DNA of 64,000 nt from Plasticicumulans acidivorans (GTDB lineage: Bacteria; Pseudomonadota; Gammaproteobacteria; Competibacterales; Competibacteraceae): contig NZ_QGTJ01000001.1 of NCBI RefSeq assembly GCF_003182095.1, forward strand, positions 248,001 through 312,000, in the 5' to 3' direction. The position numbers and the translations under genes were made by a program. Shown here piece by piece: positions 26,701-37,534 of this stretch. The notes below the pieces were generated by a model. It was not told where the DNA came from. It did not search any database and saw nothing but the letters and a program-made list of their open reading frames with translations. Positions within the stretch are counted from its first letter, which is position 1. Each line of letters begins with the position of its first letter.

Positions 26701-27783
26701 GTACAGCGCTTCAACGAGACGGGCGACTGGCAGCCGGAATGGCGGCCATGGCCCGGCGAATCACTGCAGATCCGCATCGAGCGCCCGGGCAGCGCCGGTG
26801 GCGCCGTGCTGACGGTCGACAGCGTCAGCCTCGACGACTGGCCCGGTGCCGAGTCGGGACGCTCCCGCCTGAGCCTGGTACTGCGTGCCAGTCGCGGCCT
26901 CGACCACCGCCTGCAACTGCCGCCCGGCGCGATCCTGCAGGAAGTCAGCCTCGACGGCCGCCGCCTGCCGCTCGAAGCGCGTGACGGCGTGCTGACGATC
27001 CCGCTGCACCCCGGCCGGCAGACACTGCAACTGGGCTGGAGCAACCCCGGCGGAACACTCAGCACGCAGTACCGCACCCCGGCCTTCGATCTCGGCCTCG
27101 CCGCCAGCAACCAGCGCATCGCCCTGCACATGCCGGCCGATCGCTGGGCACTGTGGGTCAGCGGTCCGCTGCAGGGACCGGCGGTGCTGTTCTGGGGCAT
27201 GCTGATCGTGCTGCTGGCAGCAGCCGTGGTACTCGGCCGCCGCCGCTTCGCGCCGCTCGGCGTATTGCAGTGGAGCCTGCTCGCCCTCGGCCTGACCCAG
27301 CTCGAACCGTTATCGCTGCTGGTGCTGGTCGGCTGGTTCGCCGCCCTCGACTGGCGTGCCCGCCATGCGGCAAGCCTCGGCAATGTGCGCTTCAACCTGC
27401 TGCAGCTGGCGCTGATCCTGCTCAGCCTGCTGGCGCTGACGACGCTCGCGCTCGGCATCCGCCAGGGCCTGCTCGGTCACCCTGACCTGCAGATCGTCGG
27501 CAACGGTTCGAGCGCCCGCCTGCTGCAGTGGTATCTCGATCGCAGCGGCGGTGAGCTCGCCAGTGGCAGTGTGATCTCGGCACCACTGTGGCTGTACCGT
27601 GTGCTGATGCTGCTGTGGGCCCTGTGGCTGGCGGCGGCGGTCATCGGCTGGCTGCGTTGGGCGTGGACCGGCTTTGCCAGCGGCGGCGTATGGCGTGCCT
27701 GGCGTCGGCCGCGGGCAACAGCAGAGGAAAAAGCACCGCCCCGGGAGATCGACGATTCACCATTTAACGGAGCCGGTGACTAG
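23740..27783 (+). CDS. Very large membrane protein with internal duplication, function unknown
   Basis: 1347 aa, not recognised. It starts at ATG 23740 (GGAG 7 nt upstream) with a signal peptide (PLVLTVLLLMLSAFPVHA). Order of parts: an extracytoplasmic beta-rich domain (about 25-455); a membrane block (about 462-560, e.g. LWNLLDLFLLLVIALAC and WLALLLVVLNYAVPQL) with further helices near 667-710; a second extracytoplasmic beta-rich domain (about 720-1140); and a C-terminal membrane block of five or six helices (about 1146-1300). The two extracytoplasmic halves resemble each other: ALVLDRDGRPALYLPAGTHR near residue 106 matches WLLRADDGRLYARIPSGRHT near residue 793, each followed by alternating strands and then a run of Leu/Ala-Leu-Pro. 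No catalytic motif is visible. It lies between phaC and a PilZ gene. Confidence 0.8.
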   Translation: MPLVLTVLLLMLSAFPVHALEPAQVPGPLHPWIDWVVRDEPAALCTPLDAQTDAFPCVWATALQLELATDGLRFSGQWQLQRSDWVELPGKRPDWPSGVRVDDRTALVLDRDGRPALYLPAGTHRIEGRIDWRQPPAVLALPAALAAIDLRRDGQPLAVRRDRDGGLLLADDDAGATQADRLDIEVMRRISDEIPARLSTVLKLRVSGGVREATLGQPLPAGYVPLALDSPLPARLEADGRLRVQLRPGVWTLQLTARHEGPLTTLAIAAQPAPWPGSEIWSWDARPNLRTVTVRGGHPLDPTQTALPPDWRQLPSYLLQPAQPIELVENARGLLGTDDSALRLERTLWLDFDGHGWTALDHISGRSGALARLDALAPLQPGRISSDGEDQFISRQGNASGIELRRATLDVSAASRIEQAASATLPAVGWDFAAQSASTQLMLPAGWRLLAASGPDAVQFGWLALWNLLDLFLLLVIALACQRLWGWPAALLALLGLGLGWHESDLDPSLWLGLAAATAIGRQLTAGRLARTIELWRVLSWLALLLVVLNYAVPQLRGALYPQLAPAEAGGIGLEVARPAALPAAAPRSLALRQKMSDAAEIELSTNAEPRQRPYERYSTDVVVQTGPGLPEWNGTRIRLQWNGPLNRDASLQLHALGPDGMRLWRLSSVIALFGLLWLTRSSARPSLWRRHTAAPTLALLIGLPLASLTPPPASAADFPPGELLEELHQRLLEAPACAPHCATIEALDLQADGTQLQLAATVLAAESVAIPLPLPEGRVQLLAARLDADSAWLLRADDGRLYARIPSGRHTLSLRVALPSALATLDLPLALPPARVSAQMQGWRLLGVLDGRPQGGQLQLLRESDAAGGERLEPGAMPPYVRIVRELHLAASEWTLSTRIERLSQVGSAIALQVPLLPGEHPLAADLRTVDGSVEVTLAAQTDAFTWESTLERLPQFTLHAGERWNEVWRLDAAPQWHVAVNGLALVQRFNETGDWQPEWRPWPGESLQIRIERPGSAGGAVLTVDSVSLDDWPGAESGRSRLSLVLRASRGLDHRLQLPPGAILQEVSLDGRRLPLEARDGVLTIPLHPGRQTLQLGWSNPGGTLSTQYRTPAFDLGLAASNQRIALHMPADRWALWVSGPLQGPAVLFWGMLIVLLAAAVVLGRRRFAPLGVLQWSLLALGLTQLEPLSLLVLVGWFAALDWRARHAASLGNVRFNLLQLALILLSLLALTTLALGIRQGLLGHPDLQIVGNGSSARLLQWYLDRSGGELASGSVISAPLWLYRVLMLLWALWLAAAVIGWLRWAWTGFASGGVWRAWRRPRATAEEKAPPREIDDSPFNGAGD

Positions 27784-27847
27784 GCTTGAGCCGTAGTTAC
27801 GCCTAGCGTGTGTGTCCTTTGCAGTCATCCGTGACGGTAACCGCATC

Positions 27848-28216
27848 ATGTCCGAAGAACGCCGCATCTACTCCCGTATCCCGTTCGTCGCCCACGCCCG
27901 CCTGGAAGTGGACGGTACGGTGCATGAGGTCGAACTGCTCGACCTTTCGCTGAAGGGAGCGCTGCTGCAATTTTCCGGCACCGCCCCGGCGCCCGGCAGC
28001 GGCATGCGGATGCAGCTGGCGCTGGACCCAGCCGAAGAGATCGTGCTGGCGATGCACGGCATTCTGGTCCACACCGAGGGCGATCGGCTCGGCCTGCACT
28101 TCGATGCGGTCGACATCGACACGATGACGCACCTGCGCCGCCTGATGGAATTCAACCTCGGTGACCCCGAGCGCATCCGCCGCGAGGTCCACGAGATGGT
28201 GCAGATCGTCAGCTGA
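27848..28216 (+). CDS. PilZ domain c-di-GMP receptor
   Basis: 122 aa, a single PilZ domain. The c-di-GMP-binding motifs are present: RRIYSRIPF (R-x3-R near residue 5) and DLSLKGALLQF (D/N-x-S-x2-G near residue 34). It is probably a cytosolic adaptor controlling EPS, motility or an enzyme. ATG 27848 (SEERRIYSRIPF) is preferred to a GTG at 27812. It follows the giant membrane protein by 64 nt and may be co-transcribed with it; the GGDEF/EAL protein 7 kb away could supply the signal. Confidence 0.9.
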   Translation: MSEERRIYSRIPFVAHARLEVDGTVHEVELLDLSLKGALLQFSGTAPAPGSGMRMQLALDPAEEIVLAMHGILVHTEGDRLGLHFDAVDIDTMTHLRRLMEFNLGDPERIRREVHEMVQIVS

Positions 28217-28238
28217 AGCGAATCCGCCTCGATAACAG

Positions 28239-28265
28239 CCAAAAACGGCGCCGCAAGGCGCCGTT
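28239..28265 (-). terminator. Terminator after serS
   Basis: A perfect 9-bp stem AACGGCGCC / GGCGCCGTT (28244-28252, 28257-28265) with a 4-nt loop that reads GCAA (a GNRA tetraloop) on the plus strand. On the minus strand it is followed by a T-run, so it should terminate serS; the plus side lacks a strong T-run for pilZ. Confidence 0.85.
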
Positions 28266-28285
28266 GCTGTTCATGCGGCCGGGGC

Positions 28286-29614
<1,329 letters not shown>

Positions 29615-29699
29615 TTATGCCGCCTGCGCCGGCAAACGCGAACCGGGCAAGGCCGGGTTCAGCACACGACGGCCGTGTCGCTGGACGCGCTGCTGTGCG

Positions 29700-31022
29700 T
29701 CAGCAGCCGTCGCGCGCCGCGCGATCCAGCGCGCGCAGGTGATCGAGCTTCTCGGCGATGCGGATCTCCAGCCCGCGCGGCGGCGGCTGGTAGTAGCGGC
29801 GCTCGCCCAGCGCCTCGGGAAAGTAGGTCTCGCCGGCGGCATAGGCCTGCGGCTCGTCGTGGGCATAGCGATAGGTCTTGCCGTAGCCGAGCTCTTTCAT
29901 CAGCCGTGTCGGCGCGTTGCGCAGATGCTCCGGCACCTCCAGCGTGCCGCCGGCGCGCGCATCCTGCATCGCCGCCTTGAAGGCCATGTAGACCGCATTG
30001 CTCTTCGCCGCACAGGCCAGGTAGACCACCGCCTGCGCCAGCGCCAGCTCACCCTCCGGGCTGCCCAGACGCTCGTAGGTCTCGGCCGCATCGAGGGCGA
30101 TGCGCAGGGCCCGCGGATCGGCGTTGCCGATGTCCTCACTGGCCATGCGCACGATGCGCCGGGCCAGATACAGCGGCTCGCAGCCGCCATCGAGCATGCG
30201 GCACAGCCAGTAGAGCGCGGCATCCGGCGCCGAGCCGCGCACGGACTTGTGCAGGGCCGAAATCTGGTCGTAGAACAGATCACCGCCCTTGTCGAAACGG
30301 CGCACGCCGCCGCTGACCACTTCCGGCACCGCCGCATCCAGCGCCCCCTGCTGCGCGGCCGCAAGCTCCGCCGCCAGTTCGAGCAAACCGAGCAGCCGAC
30401 GCGCATCGCCATCGGCCGCTGTCACCAGCTGCTCGCGTGCCTCCGCATCAAGCGTCAGGCCGCGGCCACCGAGGCCGCGCTCGGTATCAGCGAGGGCGCG
30501 CTCGATCAGCGCCAGCAGGTCTTCGCTGTCGAGCCGGCGCAGCACGTAGACACGCGCCCGCGACAGCAGGGCGTTATTCAGTGCAAAGCTCGGATTCTCG
30601 GTGGTGGCACCGACGAAGATGACCGTGCCGTCCTCGACGAAGGGCAGGAAGGCATCCTGTTGCGACTTGTTGAAACGGTGCACCTCATCGACGAACAGCA
30701 CCGTACGCCGCCCTTCCGCCGCCCAGACCTTCTGCGCCTCGTCGACCGCCGCGCGCACTTCCTTGACGCCGGCGAGCACGGCGGAAAGGGCGATGAAGTG
30801 TGCCCGGCCGTATTCGGCGATCATGCGCGCCAGCGTGGTCTTGCCGGTGCCCGGCGGCCCCCACAGCACCATCGAATGCGGCTGGCCGGACTCGATCGCC
30901 ACGCGCAGCGGCTTACCCGGCGCAAACAGATGCGCCTGGCCGACGACTTCATCGAGCCGGCGCGGCCGCAGCCGGTCGGCCAGCGGTCGTGCCGCATCAC
31001 GCGCCTGAGTATTCAAGATCAC
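29700..31022 (-). CDS. rarA: Replication-associated recombination protein RarA (MgsA)
   Basis: 440 aa, an AAA+ clamp-loader-like ATPase acting at stalled forks. It has PLADRLRPRRLDEVVGQAHL, Walker A LWGPPGTGKTTLARMI, Walker B VLFVDEVHRFNKSQQDAFLP, sensor 1 GATTENPSFALNNALLSR, and a C-terminal MgsA domain (PRGLEIRIAEKLDHLR). A GTG at 31022 (VILNTQARDAARPLADRLRP), 4 nt after the lolA stop, is the likely start; a longer frame would overlap lolA. Confidence 0.95.
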   Translation of the reverse strand: MILNTQARDAARPLADRLRPRRLDEVVGQAHLFAPGKPLRVAIESGQPHSMVLWGPPGTGKTTLARMIAEYGRAHFIALSAVLAGVKEVRAAVDEAQKVWAAEGRRTVLFVDEVHRFNKSQQDAFLPFVEDGTVIFVGATTENPSFALNNALLSRARVYVLRRLDSEDLLALIERALADTERGLGGRGLTLDAEAREQLVTAADGDARRLLGLLELAAELAAAQQGALDAAVPEVVSGGVRRFDKGGDLFYDQISALHKSVRGSAPDAALYWLCRMLDGGCEPLYLARRIVRMASEDIGNADPRALRIALDAAETYERLGSPEGELALAQAVVYLACAAKSNAVYMAFKAAMQDARAGGTLEVPEHLRNAPTRLMKELGYGKTYRYAHDEPQAYAAGETYFPEALGERRYYQPPPRGLEIRIAEKLDHLRALDRAARDGC

Positions 31023-31026
31023 ACGC

Positions 31027-31659
31027 TCAGGAACGATCGCCGATGACGTCGACACCCGCCGGCGGCGTGAATACGAACTCCGCGGCATCGAGCGCGGGAT
31101 TGTGCTTGAGGCCGATGAAATCGAGCCGGGTACGCCCGCCGAGCTTGTCGAGCAACTCGATGGCTGCCAGCTCGCCGTCGCCGAAGCCGATGCGCAGGCT
31201 CTGGAAATCGCTGTCGGACGACTTCGGTGTCAGCGTGTACCAGTCGAGTCCCTGGATACGCTGCACCTTGCCGACGCTGAACGCCTGATCGATCGGCGCC
31301 ACACCGGACAGCAGCGCCAGCGGCGTGCTGCCGAGCGCGTTGTCGAGCGGTTTGACCGTCACCTGCTCAAGCCCCGGGTCGTAGACCCACAGCCGCTTGC
31401 CGTCGGCGACGATGGTCTGCGGGCTGGGTTCGGTGTAATCCCAGCGGAAACGCGCCGGCTTCGCCATCGCCATGTGCCCGGCCGAACGCTGGGCGACACG
31501 GCCGTTGGCATCGAGGACAACCTGGCGGAAACCGGCATCCAGCGACTGCAGCTCGCGGAAATACTGGGTAACGGACACCTCGGCCTGCACGCTGAACGGC
31601 AGCAGCGCGAGCAGGGCCAGCGGGAACAAACGACGTAAGACTTGGAACACGAAGGGCAT
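31027..31659 (-). CDS. lolA: Outer-membrane lipoprotein carrier LolA
   Basis: 210 aa, a periplasmic chaperone moving lipoproteins from LolCDE to LolB. A signal peptide (VLRRLFPLALLALLPFSVQA) is followed by EVSVTQYFRELQSLDAGFRQ. Conserved segments include RFRWDYTEPSPQTIVADGKR and YDPGLEQVTVKPLDNALGST. It sits between ftsK and rarA as in Escherichia coli; ATG 31659 is chosen because it directly precedes the signal peptide. Confidence 0.95.
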   Translation of the reverse strand: MPFVFQVLRRLFPLALLALLPFSVQAEVSVTQYFRELQSLDAGFRQVVLDANGRVAQRSAGHMAMAKPARFRWDYTEPSPQTIVADGKRLWVYDPGLEQVTVKPLDNALGSTPLALLSGVAPIDQAFSVGKVQRIQGLDWYTLTPKSSDSDFQSLRIGFGDGELAAIELLDKLGGRTRLDFIGLKHNPALDAAEFVFTPPAGVDVIGDRS

Positions 31660-31726
31660 GGCGAATGGACTTGCGTGGGCAGGAACAGCGGATGGGACGA
31701 CGAAACCGGCGCCGAGTTCAGGAAGC

Positions 31727-34657
31727 TCAGGCTTCCGACGGCGCGCCGGCCAGCACTTCGCGCGAGCCGTTCGACTGGATCGGGCCGACGATGCCGGCAC
31801 GCTCCATCTCTTCGACCAGACGCGCGGCGCGGTTGTAGCCGATCTTCAGCCGCCGCTGCACGCCCGACACCGAGGCACGCCGGCTTTCGACGACGATGCG
31901 CACCGCCTGGTCATAGAGCGGGTCCTGTTCGGCGTCGGCACCGTCATTGGTGGCGAGCGGATCACCGGGAAAGGCCGGGCCGCCATCGGCCGGCTCGTCG
32001 AGGATGCCGGTGAGGTAATCCGGCTCGCCGACCTGGCGCAGGTACTCGACGACGGCGTTGACCTCATGGTCATCGACGAAGGCGCCGTGCACGCGCTGCG
32101 GCACGCCGGTGCCGGGCGGTGAATACAGCATGTCGCCGTGGCCGAGCAGCGCCTCGGCGCCCATCTGGTCGAGGATCGTGCGCGAGTCGATCTTCGAGGC
32201 CACGGTCAGCGCGATGCGCGTCGGGATGTTGGCCTTGATCAGGCCGGTGATGACATCGACCGAGGGGCGCTGGGTGGCCAGGATCAGGTGGATGCCGGCA
32301 GCACGCGCCTTCTGCGCCAGTCGCGCGATCAGTTCTTCGACCTTCTTGCCGACGATCATCATCATGTCGGCCAGCTCGTCGATGACAACGACGATATAGG
32401 GCAGCGGTTCCAGGCCCGGCGCTTCGTCATCGAGACTGTCGTCGGGCTTCCACAACGGATCGGCGATCGGCTCGCCGGCGTCGATCGCCTCCTCGATCAG
32501 CTTGTTGAAACCGGCGATATTGCGCACGCGCATCGCCGCCATCAGCCGGTAGCGCCGCTCCATCTCGGCAACACACCAGCGCAGCGCGTTCGCCGCGTCC
32601 TTCATGTCGGTAACCACCGGCGAGAGCAGATGCGGAATGCCCTCGTAGATCGACAGTTCAAGCATCTTCGGGTCGATCAGGATCAGCCGCAGCTGATCGG
32701 CGGTCGCCTTGTACAGCATGCTGATCAACATGCAGTTGACGGCGACGGACTTGCCGGAGCCGGTGGTACCGGCGATCAGCACGTGCGGCATCTTCGCCAG
32801 ATTGCCGACGATCGGTCGGCCGCCGATGTCGACACCGAGCGATACGGTGAGCGGCGAGGTGGAATTCAGATACACCGGCGCGTCGAGAATCTCGCGCAAC
32901 TGCACGATCTGCCGGCGCTTGTTCGGGATTTCCAGGCCGATCACCGATTTGCCCGGAATCACCTCGACCACGCGCACGCTGATCACCGACAGCCCGCGAG
33001 CAACGTCCTTGGCCAGATTGGTGATCTGGCTGACTTTGACGCCAGCCGCCAGATCGAGCTCGAAACGGGTGACGACCGGCCCCGGTTCGACGCCGACGAC
33101 ACGCACCTCGATGCCGAATTCCGCAAGCTTCGACTCGACCAGCCGGGACATCTCCTCCAGCACCTCCGGCGTATAGCCGGCGGTTTTTTCCCGTGGCTCG
33201 TCGAGCAGATCGATCGAAGGCAGCGGATCAAGTTCAGGTTTGGGCGGACGCAAGCCAAACAGGGCGGCGTGCGCCTCGCTCGGCGCCGCCTTTACGTCTG
33301 CGGCAGACTTTACGGTGTCGGGCGGCGGGTTATCGCCGGCCATCCCCACGCCCCCGGTGATCGACACCGCAGACGTCGCTGCCGGCTTGAGCAGCTCACT
33401 GCGCACCGCCGGGGCAACGGGAGCCACAGCCGGCATCGGCGCGACGACGATCGGCGCTACCGCGACTGCAGATTCACTCACCATCGGCGGGACGGGGATT
33501 GCGACAACGGGCTCTGCTGCCGGCACCTGCAATTCCGGTACGGAGACAGGCGCAGCGACCTCAGTCAGCGGTTTGCCGGCCGGCCGGCCGATGACCCAGT
33601 CAGCCACATCACTCTGCTCCCCTTCCGCAGCCGCCACGACAGGCGCTACGGCGGGCTGCACCACCGGCGGTGGAGTGTTCTCCCAGGGTGCGGGATCACT
33701 CTCGAAATCGTCATCACGCTTGACGACATCATTCGCAATCTCGGGTATCTCCGCGATCTGGGGGGCGACACTGACCGTCGGCAGCACGGCGGCGTCGAGC
33801 TGCGGGACACTGCGGCTGGCGCTGAGCCCGACCATGTCGGCAAGCTCGGGCGCCAGCGATTCGGCTGGCGGTATCTCTGCGTGTACAGCATGTCCAGGGG
33901 CTGCCAGCGGCACCTGCTCGGCCCGCGGCGACGCTTCCGCCACAGGATGCGGGGCGGCTGCAGGAACGGGCTCGTCCGTCTCCACGGCGTCGCGTCCGCG
34001 CCCGACGATCACACTCGAACTCAGCAACGCCAGCAGCCGCGACGCCAGCGCCCCCGCCTCCCAGACGCCGCGGCCGACCAGATCGACCAGAGACAGCCAG
34101 GACAGGCCGGAAGCCAACGTGACGCCGGCCAGGAACAGCACCAGCAGAAACAGGGTGCCACCGCTCGGCCCGAATGCCGTGACCAGGCCGTGCGCCGTGA
34201 TGTTGCCGATGATGCCCCCCGCCGAGCCGGTGAGAAACTCTGCCGAAGGGCGCAGATGCAGCGCCGCCAGCCCACTGCCGGCACCGATGGAGACCAGCAG
34301 ACCGACCGTGCGGAAAACGACGATCTCACCGTCGAGCTCGGCGATGCCATTGCGCTTGAACGCCGCCCAGCCGGCAATGGCAATCGACAACGGCAGCGCA
34401 AAAGCCACATAACCGAGAAAGTAATAAGCGATATCGGCAAACCAGGCACCGGCGACTCCACCGAGATTCGCAATCCGGCTGCTGTCACCCGTGTGCGTCC
34501 AGGCCGGATCGGCGCTGGTATAGGATGCCAAGGCAATAAACAGAAAGGCCGCGATCGCCGCCAGCAACAGAAAGCCGACCTCCCGCAAACCGTAGCTGAT
34601 ATGTCTGACGATCTTCACGCCCGCGGGCGTGACATTCTTTCTGCGCGCCTGGGCCAC
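31727..34657 (-). CDS. ftsK: DNA translocase FtsK
   Basis: 976 aa. An N-terminal membrane domain has about four helices ([20 protein letters not shown] onward to about residue 190), followed by a Pro/Ala/Val-rich linker (about 215-490) and the RecA-like motor with Walker [18 protein letters not shown] and Walker [16 protein letters not shown]. The motor also has [20 protein letters not shown] and a C-terminal winged-helix gamma domain ([20 protein letters not shown]) that reads KOPS. It couples chromosome dimer resolution to septation. A GTG start at 34657 with AGGAAGG 4-5 nt upstream is preferred; the linker is shorter than in E. coli. Confidence 0.95.
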   Translation of the reverse strand: MAQARRKNVTPAGVKIVRHISYGLREVGFLLLAAIAAFLFIALASYTSADPAWTHTGDSSRIANLGGVAGAWFADIAYYFLGYVAFALPLSIAIAGWAAFKRNGIAELDGEIVVFRTVGLLVSIGAGSGLAALHLRPSAEFLTGSAGGIIGNITAHGLVTAFGPSGGTLFLLVLFLAGVTLASGLSWLSLVDLVGRGVWEAGALASRLLALLSSSVIVGRGRDAVETDEPVPAAAPHPVAEASPRAEQVPLAAPGHAVHAEIPPAESLAPELADMVGLSASRSVPQLDAAVLPTVSVAPQIAEIPEIANDVVKRDDDFESDPAPWENTPPPVVQPAVAPVVAAAEGEQSDVADWVIGRPAGKPLTEVAAPVSVPELQVPAAEPVVAIPVPPMVSESAVAVAPIVVAPMPAVAPVAPAVRSELLKPAATSAVSITGGVGMAGDNPPPDTVKSAADVKAAPSEAHAALFGLRPPKPELDPLPSIDLLDEPREKTAGYTPEVLEEMSRLVESKLAEFGIEVRVVGVEPGPVVTRFELDLAAGVKVSQITNLAKDVARGLSVISVRVVEVIPGKSVIGLEIPNKRRQIVQLREILDAPVYLNSTSPLTVSLGVDIGGRPIVGNLAKMPHVLIAGTTGSGKSVAVNCMLISMLYKATADQLRLILIDPKMLELSIYEGIPHLLSPVVTDMKDAANALRWCVAEMERRYRLMAAMRVRNIAGFNKLIEEAIDAGEPIADPLWKPDDSLDDEAPGLEPLPYIVVVIDELADMMMIVGKKVEELIARLAQKARAAGIHLILATQRPSVDVITGLIKANIPTRIALTVASKIDSRTILDQMGAEALLGHGDMLYSPPGTGVPQRVHGAFVDDHEVNAVVEYLRQVGEPDYLTGILDEPADGGPAFPGDPLATNDGADAEQDPLYDQAVRIVVESRRASVSGVQRRLKIGYNRAARLVEEMERAGIVGPIQSNGSREVLAGAPSEA

Positions 34658-34864
34658 GCTGCCTTCCTTCACTTCCTGCCAATCGGGGAAACCGCCCGTC
34701 ACCCGGCGGCGGTGCCGGGCAACTGGAACGAGCCGGCATTGTCCCACTCAAGCCACGGGCTGGCAAAGTCGCGCCGTTGACAGCTGATTTCTGTTACAAA
34801 CCGAAGTCACGGCTCGCTCTTTGCGACGCTCGGCGACTCCGGAAGTGCTTTCAGGATTGCCAAA

Positions 34865-36016
34865 ATGGAACTGCGCCGCCACCAGAGTTTTCTCGATCTG
34901 CCAAGCACGGACTGGAACCGCCTGGTGGCGGATGCCGATCCATTTCTCGACCACGCCTTCCTCTGCGCACTGGAACGTCACGGCTGTCTCGGCGAGGCCA
35001 CCGGCTGGCACCCCCTGCCACTGACCGTGGTCGACGATGACGGCCAGCTGGTCGGCGCCTGTCCGCTGTTCATCAAGACCAACTCATACGGTGAGTTCGT
35101 GTTCGACTGGGCCTGGGCCGAAGCGTATGCCCGGCAAGGGCTGCGCTACTACCCGAAGCTGGTCAGCGCCATTCCCTTCACCCCGGCCACCGGCCAGCGG
35201 CTGCTGGTCGACGACGCCCTCGACAAGCACACCGAGATCCGACGTCTGCTGGCCGAGGGCATCGTCGAACTGACGCGGGAAACCGGCTGCTCGTCGGCGC
35301 ACGTGTTGTTCCCGGATGAACGCGAGCTGCCGGCGCTGCGCAGCGCCGGTATGTCGCATCGCGTCGGATGCCAGTTCCATTGGCACAATCGCGCCTATCG
35401 CGATTTCGAGGATTTTCTCGATGCCCTCAGTGCCAAGAAACGCAAAAACCTGCGCCAGGAACGCCGGCGCGTCCACGAGGCAGGCATCGAGCTTGAGTGC
35501 ATCGACGGCACCGCCATCACCGCAGCACAGTGGGCTCAGTTTCATACGTTCTATTGCGACACCTTCGATCGCCGTGGTGGCGTCCCGACCTTGACACTGG
35601 ACTTCTTTCGCGCCGTCGGCTCGGCACTCGGAGCGCGCGTTCATCTGGTGCTGGCCCACGCTGAAGGCACGACCGTTGCCGCCGCGCTCAGCTACAGCAG
35701 TCGGCACACCTTGTATGGCCGACATTGGGGGTGCGCAGCGCATTTCGATTCGCTGCACTTCGAAGCCTGCTATTACCAAGGCATGGAGCTGTGTATGCGT
35801 AATGGCCTGACCCGCTTCGAACCCGGGGCTCAAGGCGAGCACAAGGTACCCCGCGGGTTCGTCCCGACGCTGACGCACTCGACCCATTGGATTGCCCACA
35901 CCGGTTTCCGCCATGCGATTGACGATTTTCTGGAGCGTGAAACTCCAGCCGTCGCACGCTACGCGGAGGAGCTCTCCACCCACCTGCCCTACCGTCATTC
36001 CACATCCGCCACATGA
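34865..36016 (+). CDS. N-acyltransferase, DUF482/COG3146 (GNAT/FemAB-like)
   Basis: 383 aa. The opening (SFLDLPSTDWNRLVADADPF, then LDHAFLCALERHGC) and FDWAWAEAYARQGLRYYPKL, DFLDALSAKKRKNLRQERRR and FEPGAQGEHKVPRGFVPTLT are diagnostic of the COG3146 predicted N-acyltransferases. These are widely found next to aat; the substrate is unknown. It overlaps aat by 4 nt (ATGA). Its promoter should lie in the 207 bp shared with divergent ftsK. Confidence 0.88.
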   Translation: MELRRHQSFLDLPSTDWNRLVADADPFLDHAFLCALERHGCLGEATGWHPLPLTVVDDDGQLVGACPLFIKTNSYGEFVFDWAWAEAYARQGLRYYPKLVSAIPFTPATGQRLLVDDALDKHTEIRRLLAEGIVELTRETGCSSAHVLFPDERELPALRSAGMSHRVGCQFHWHNRAYRDFEDFLDALSAKKRKNLRQERRRVHEAGIELECIDGTAITAAQWAQFHTFYCDTFDRRGGVPTLTLDFFRAVGSALGARVHLVLAHAEGTTVAAALSYSSRHTLYGRHWGCAAHFDSLHFEACYYQGMELCMRNGLTRFEPGAQGEHKVPRGFVPTLTHSTHWIAHTGFRHAIDDFLERETPAVARYAEELSTHLPYRHSTSAT

Positions 36017-36729
36017 AGCCGCTGAGCTGGTTGGACGCCCGCAATCCGGGCGCCCCATTTCCGAATCCGCAAAACGCCCTGCGCGAGCCGAACGGCCTGC
36101 TGGCCGTCGGCGGCGGCCTTGAACCGCAGCGGCTGCTCAACGCTTATCGCAGCGGCATCTTCCCCTGGTTCGATGCCGGTCAGCCGATCCTCTGGTGGTC
36201 TCCCGATCCGCGCACGATCTTTCTGCCCGACCACATTCACGTTTCCCACAGCCTGCGCAAACGGCTGCGAGGCGCCCACTATCGGTCGAGTTTCGATCAT
36301 GCCTTCGCAGAGGTCATCGACGCGTGCGCCGCTCCGCGGCCCAATGCTCCATCGTCATGGATCACGGCGCAGATGCGCGATGCCTACTGCACGCTGCATG
36401 CGCTCGGCTACGCACATTCCGTGGAGACCTGGTATGACGACACCCTGATCGGCGGCCTCTATGGCGTCGCGCTCGGCGGGGTGTTCTTCGGCGAATCGAT
36501 GTTCAGCCGCCGCTCTGATGCCTCCAAGGTCGCACTGGTGCAGCTCGCCGGGCTGCTGCTGCGACGCGGCTTCGGCTTCATCGACTGCCAGATGGAAACC
36601 GACCATCTGTTGAGCTTGGGCGCGCAGACGATTTCACGCGATCACTTCCTCTCTCTGCTGCGCGCGCAGGTCACGCGACCGTTGCCGGTCGACTCGTGGC
36701 GCCACGAACCTCCCATGGTATTCCGCTGA
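36013..36729 (+). CDS. aat: Leucyl/phenylalanyl-tRNA--protein transferase
   Basis: 238 aa, the normal length. It transfers Leu or Phe from tRNA to N-terminal Lys/Arg, creating N-degrons. Typical features are PFPNPQNALREPNGLLAVGG, GIFPWFDAGQPILWWSPDPR, SVETWYDDTLIGGLYGVALG and VFFGESMFSRRSDASKVAL. Translation is coupled to the upstream acyltransferase and the downstream bpt (TGATG overlap). Confidence 0.97.
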   Translation: MKPLSWLDARNPGAPFPNPQNALREPNGLLAVGGGLEPQRLLNAYRSGIFPWFDAGQPILWWSPDPRTIFLPDHIHVSHSLRKRLRGAHYRSSFDHAFAEVIDACAAPRPNAPSSWITAQMRDAYCTLHALGYAHSVETWYDDTLIGGLYGVALGGVFFGESMFSRRSDASKVALVQLAGLLLRRGFGFIDCQMETDHLLSLGAQTISRDHFLSLLRAQVTRPLPVDSWRHEPPMVFR

Positions 36730-37454
36730 TGGCCGCGCCCCGCTCGGAACTCGGCAGTCTGCGCCTGTTCCTGACTGACACCCATCCCTGCAGCTATCTC
36801 GAAGGACTGTCTGCGCGCAATCTGGTCGCTGATCCGCTCGCCGTCTGCGAAACACTGTATTCGGCCCTCGCCCGCCATGGTTTTCGCCGCAGTGGCGAGC
36901 ACGTCTACCGCCCCCACTGCCATGGCTGTCACGCCTGCCAGTCATTGCGCATTCCGGTCATGCAATTCCGCGCGGACCGCAGTCAGAAACGGACCTGGCA
37001 GCGCAACCACGACCTTACCGCGCACAAGCTCGAACCGATATTCCGCGACGAACACTTTGCGCTGTTCGAGCGCTACCTAAAACTGCGCCACCCGGACGGC
37101 GGCATGGATGACGCCACCCCGGAGAGTTATCTCGGCTTCGTCAGCTCCACCTGGAGCCGTACTTACCTGACGGAATTCCGCTGCGATCAACGCCTGCTCG
37201 CGGTGGCCGTCATCGATGTTCTGGGGGACGGACTCTCTGCCGTATATACATATTATGATCCCGACTATCCCCAGCGATCGCTCGGTACCTATGCGGTGCT
37301 TTGGCAAATCATGGAGGCGTGCCGGCACGGCCTGCCGTACGTCTATCTCGGCTACTGGGTGCAGAACTGCCGGAAGATGAGTTACAAAATCCGTTTCCAG
37401 CCGCATGAATTATTCATCGATGGAGACTGGATAAGCAGCGATGCGGCTTGCTGA
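36729..37454 (+). CDS. bpt: Aspartate/glutamate leucyltransferase (Bpt)
   Basis: 241 aa. It adds Leu to N-terminal Asp/Glu for ClpS-ClpAP degradation. The N-terminal zinc-type motif is present ([18 protein letters not shown] and the cysteine pair [13 protein letters not shown]), as are the C-terminal [14 protein letters not shown] and [20 protein letters not shown]. The start overlaps the aat stop by 1 nt. The older label is arginyltransferase (Ate); bacterial members with this length transfer Leu. Confidence 0.95.
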   Translation: MAAPRSELGSLRLFLTDTHPCSYLEGLSARNLVADPLAVCETLYSALARHGFRRSGEHVYRPHCHGCHACQSLRIPVMQFRADRSQKRTWQRNHDLTAHKLEPIFRDEHFALFERYLKLRHPDGGMDDATPESYLGFVSSTWSRTYLTEFRCDQRLLAVAVIDVLGDGLSAVYTYYDPDYPQRSLGTYAVLWQIMEACRHGLPYVYLGYWVQNCRKMSYKIRFQPHELFIDGDWISSDAAC

Positions 37455-37534
37455 ATCAACACCATTTGGCTATTTTGTCGCGCTGCATCAGGGCCGGCCC
37501 GACGGCACGTGCCCGATCCACGAGACAAGAGGCA

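Noticed and set aside
32138-34780. An 880-codon open frame on the plus strand opposite ftsK
   Set aside because: It is antisense to a clearly conserved FtsK with intact Walker motifs; the translation is rich in Arg/His/Gln/Asp with no hydrophobic core, typical of a shadow frame in GC-rich DNA.
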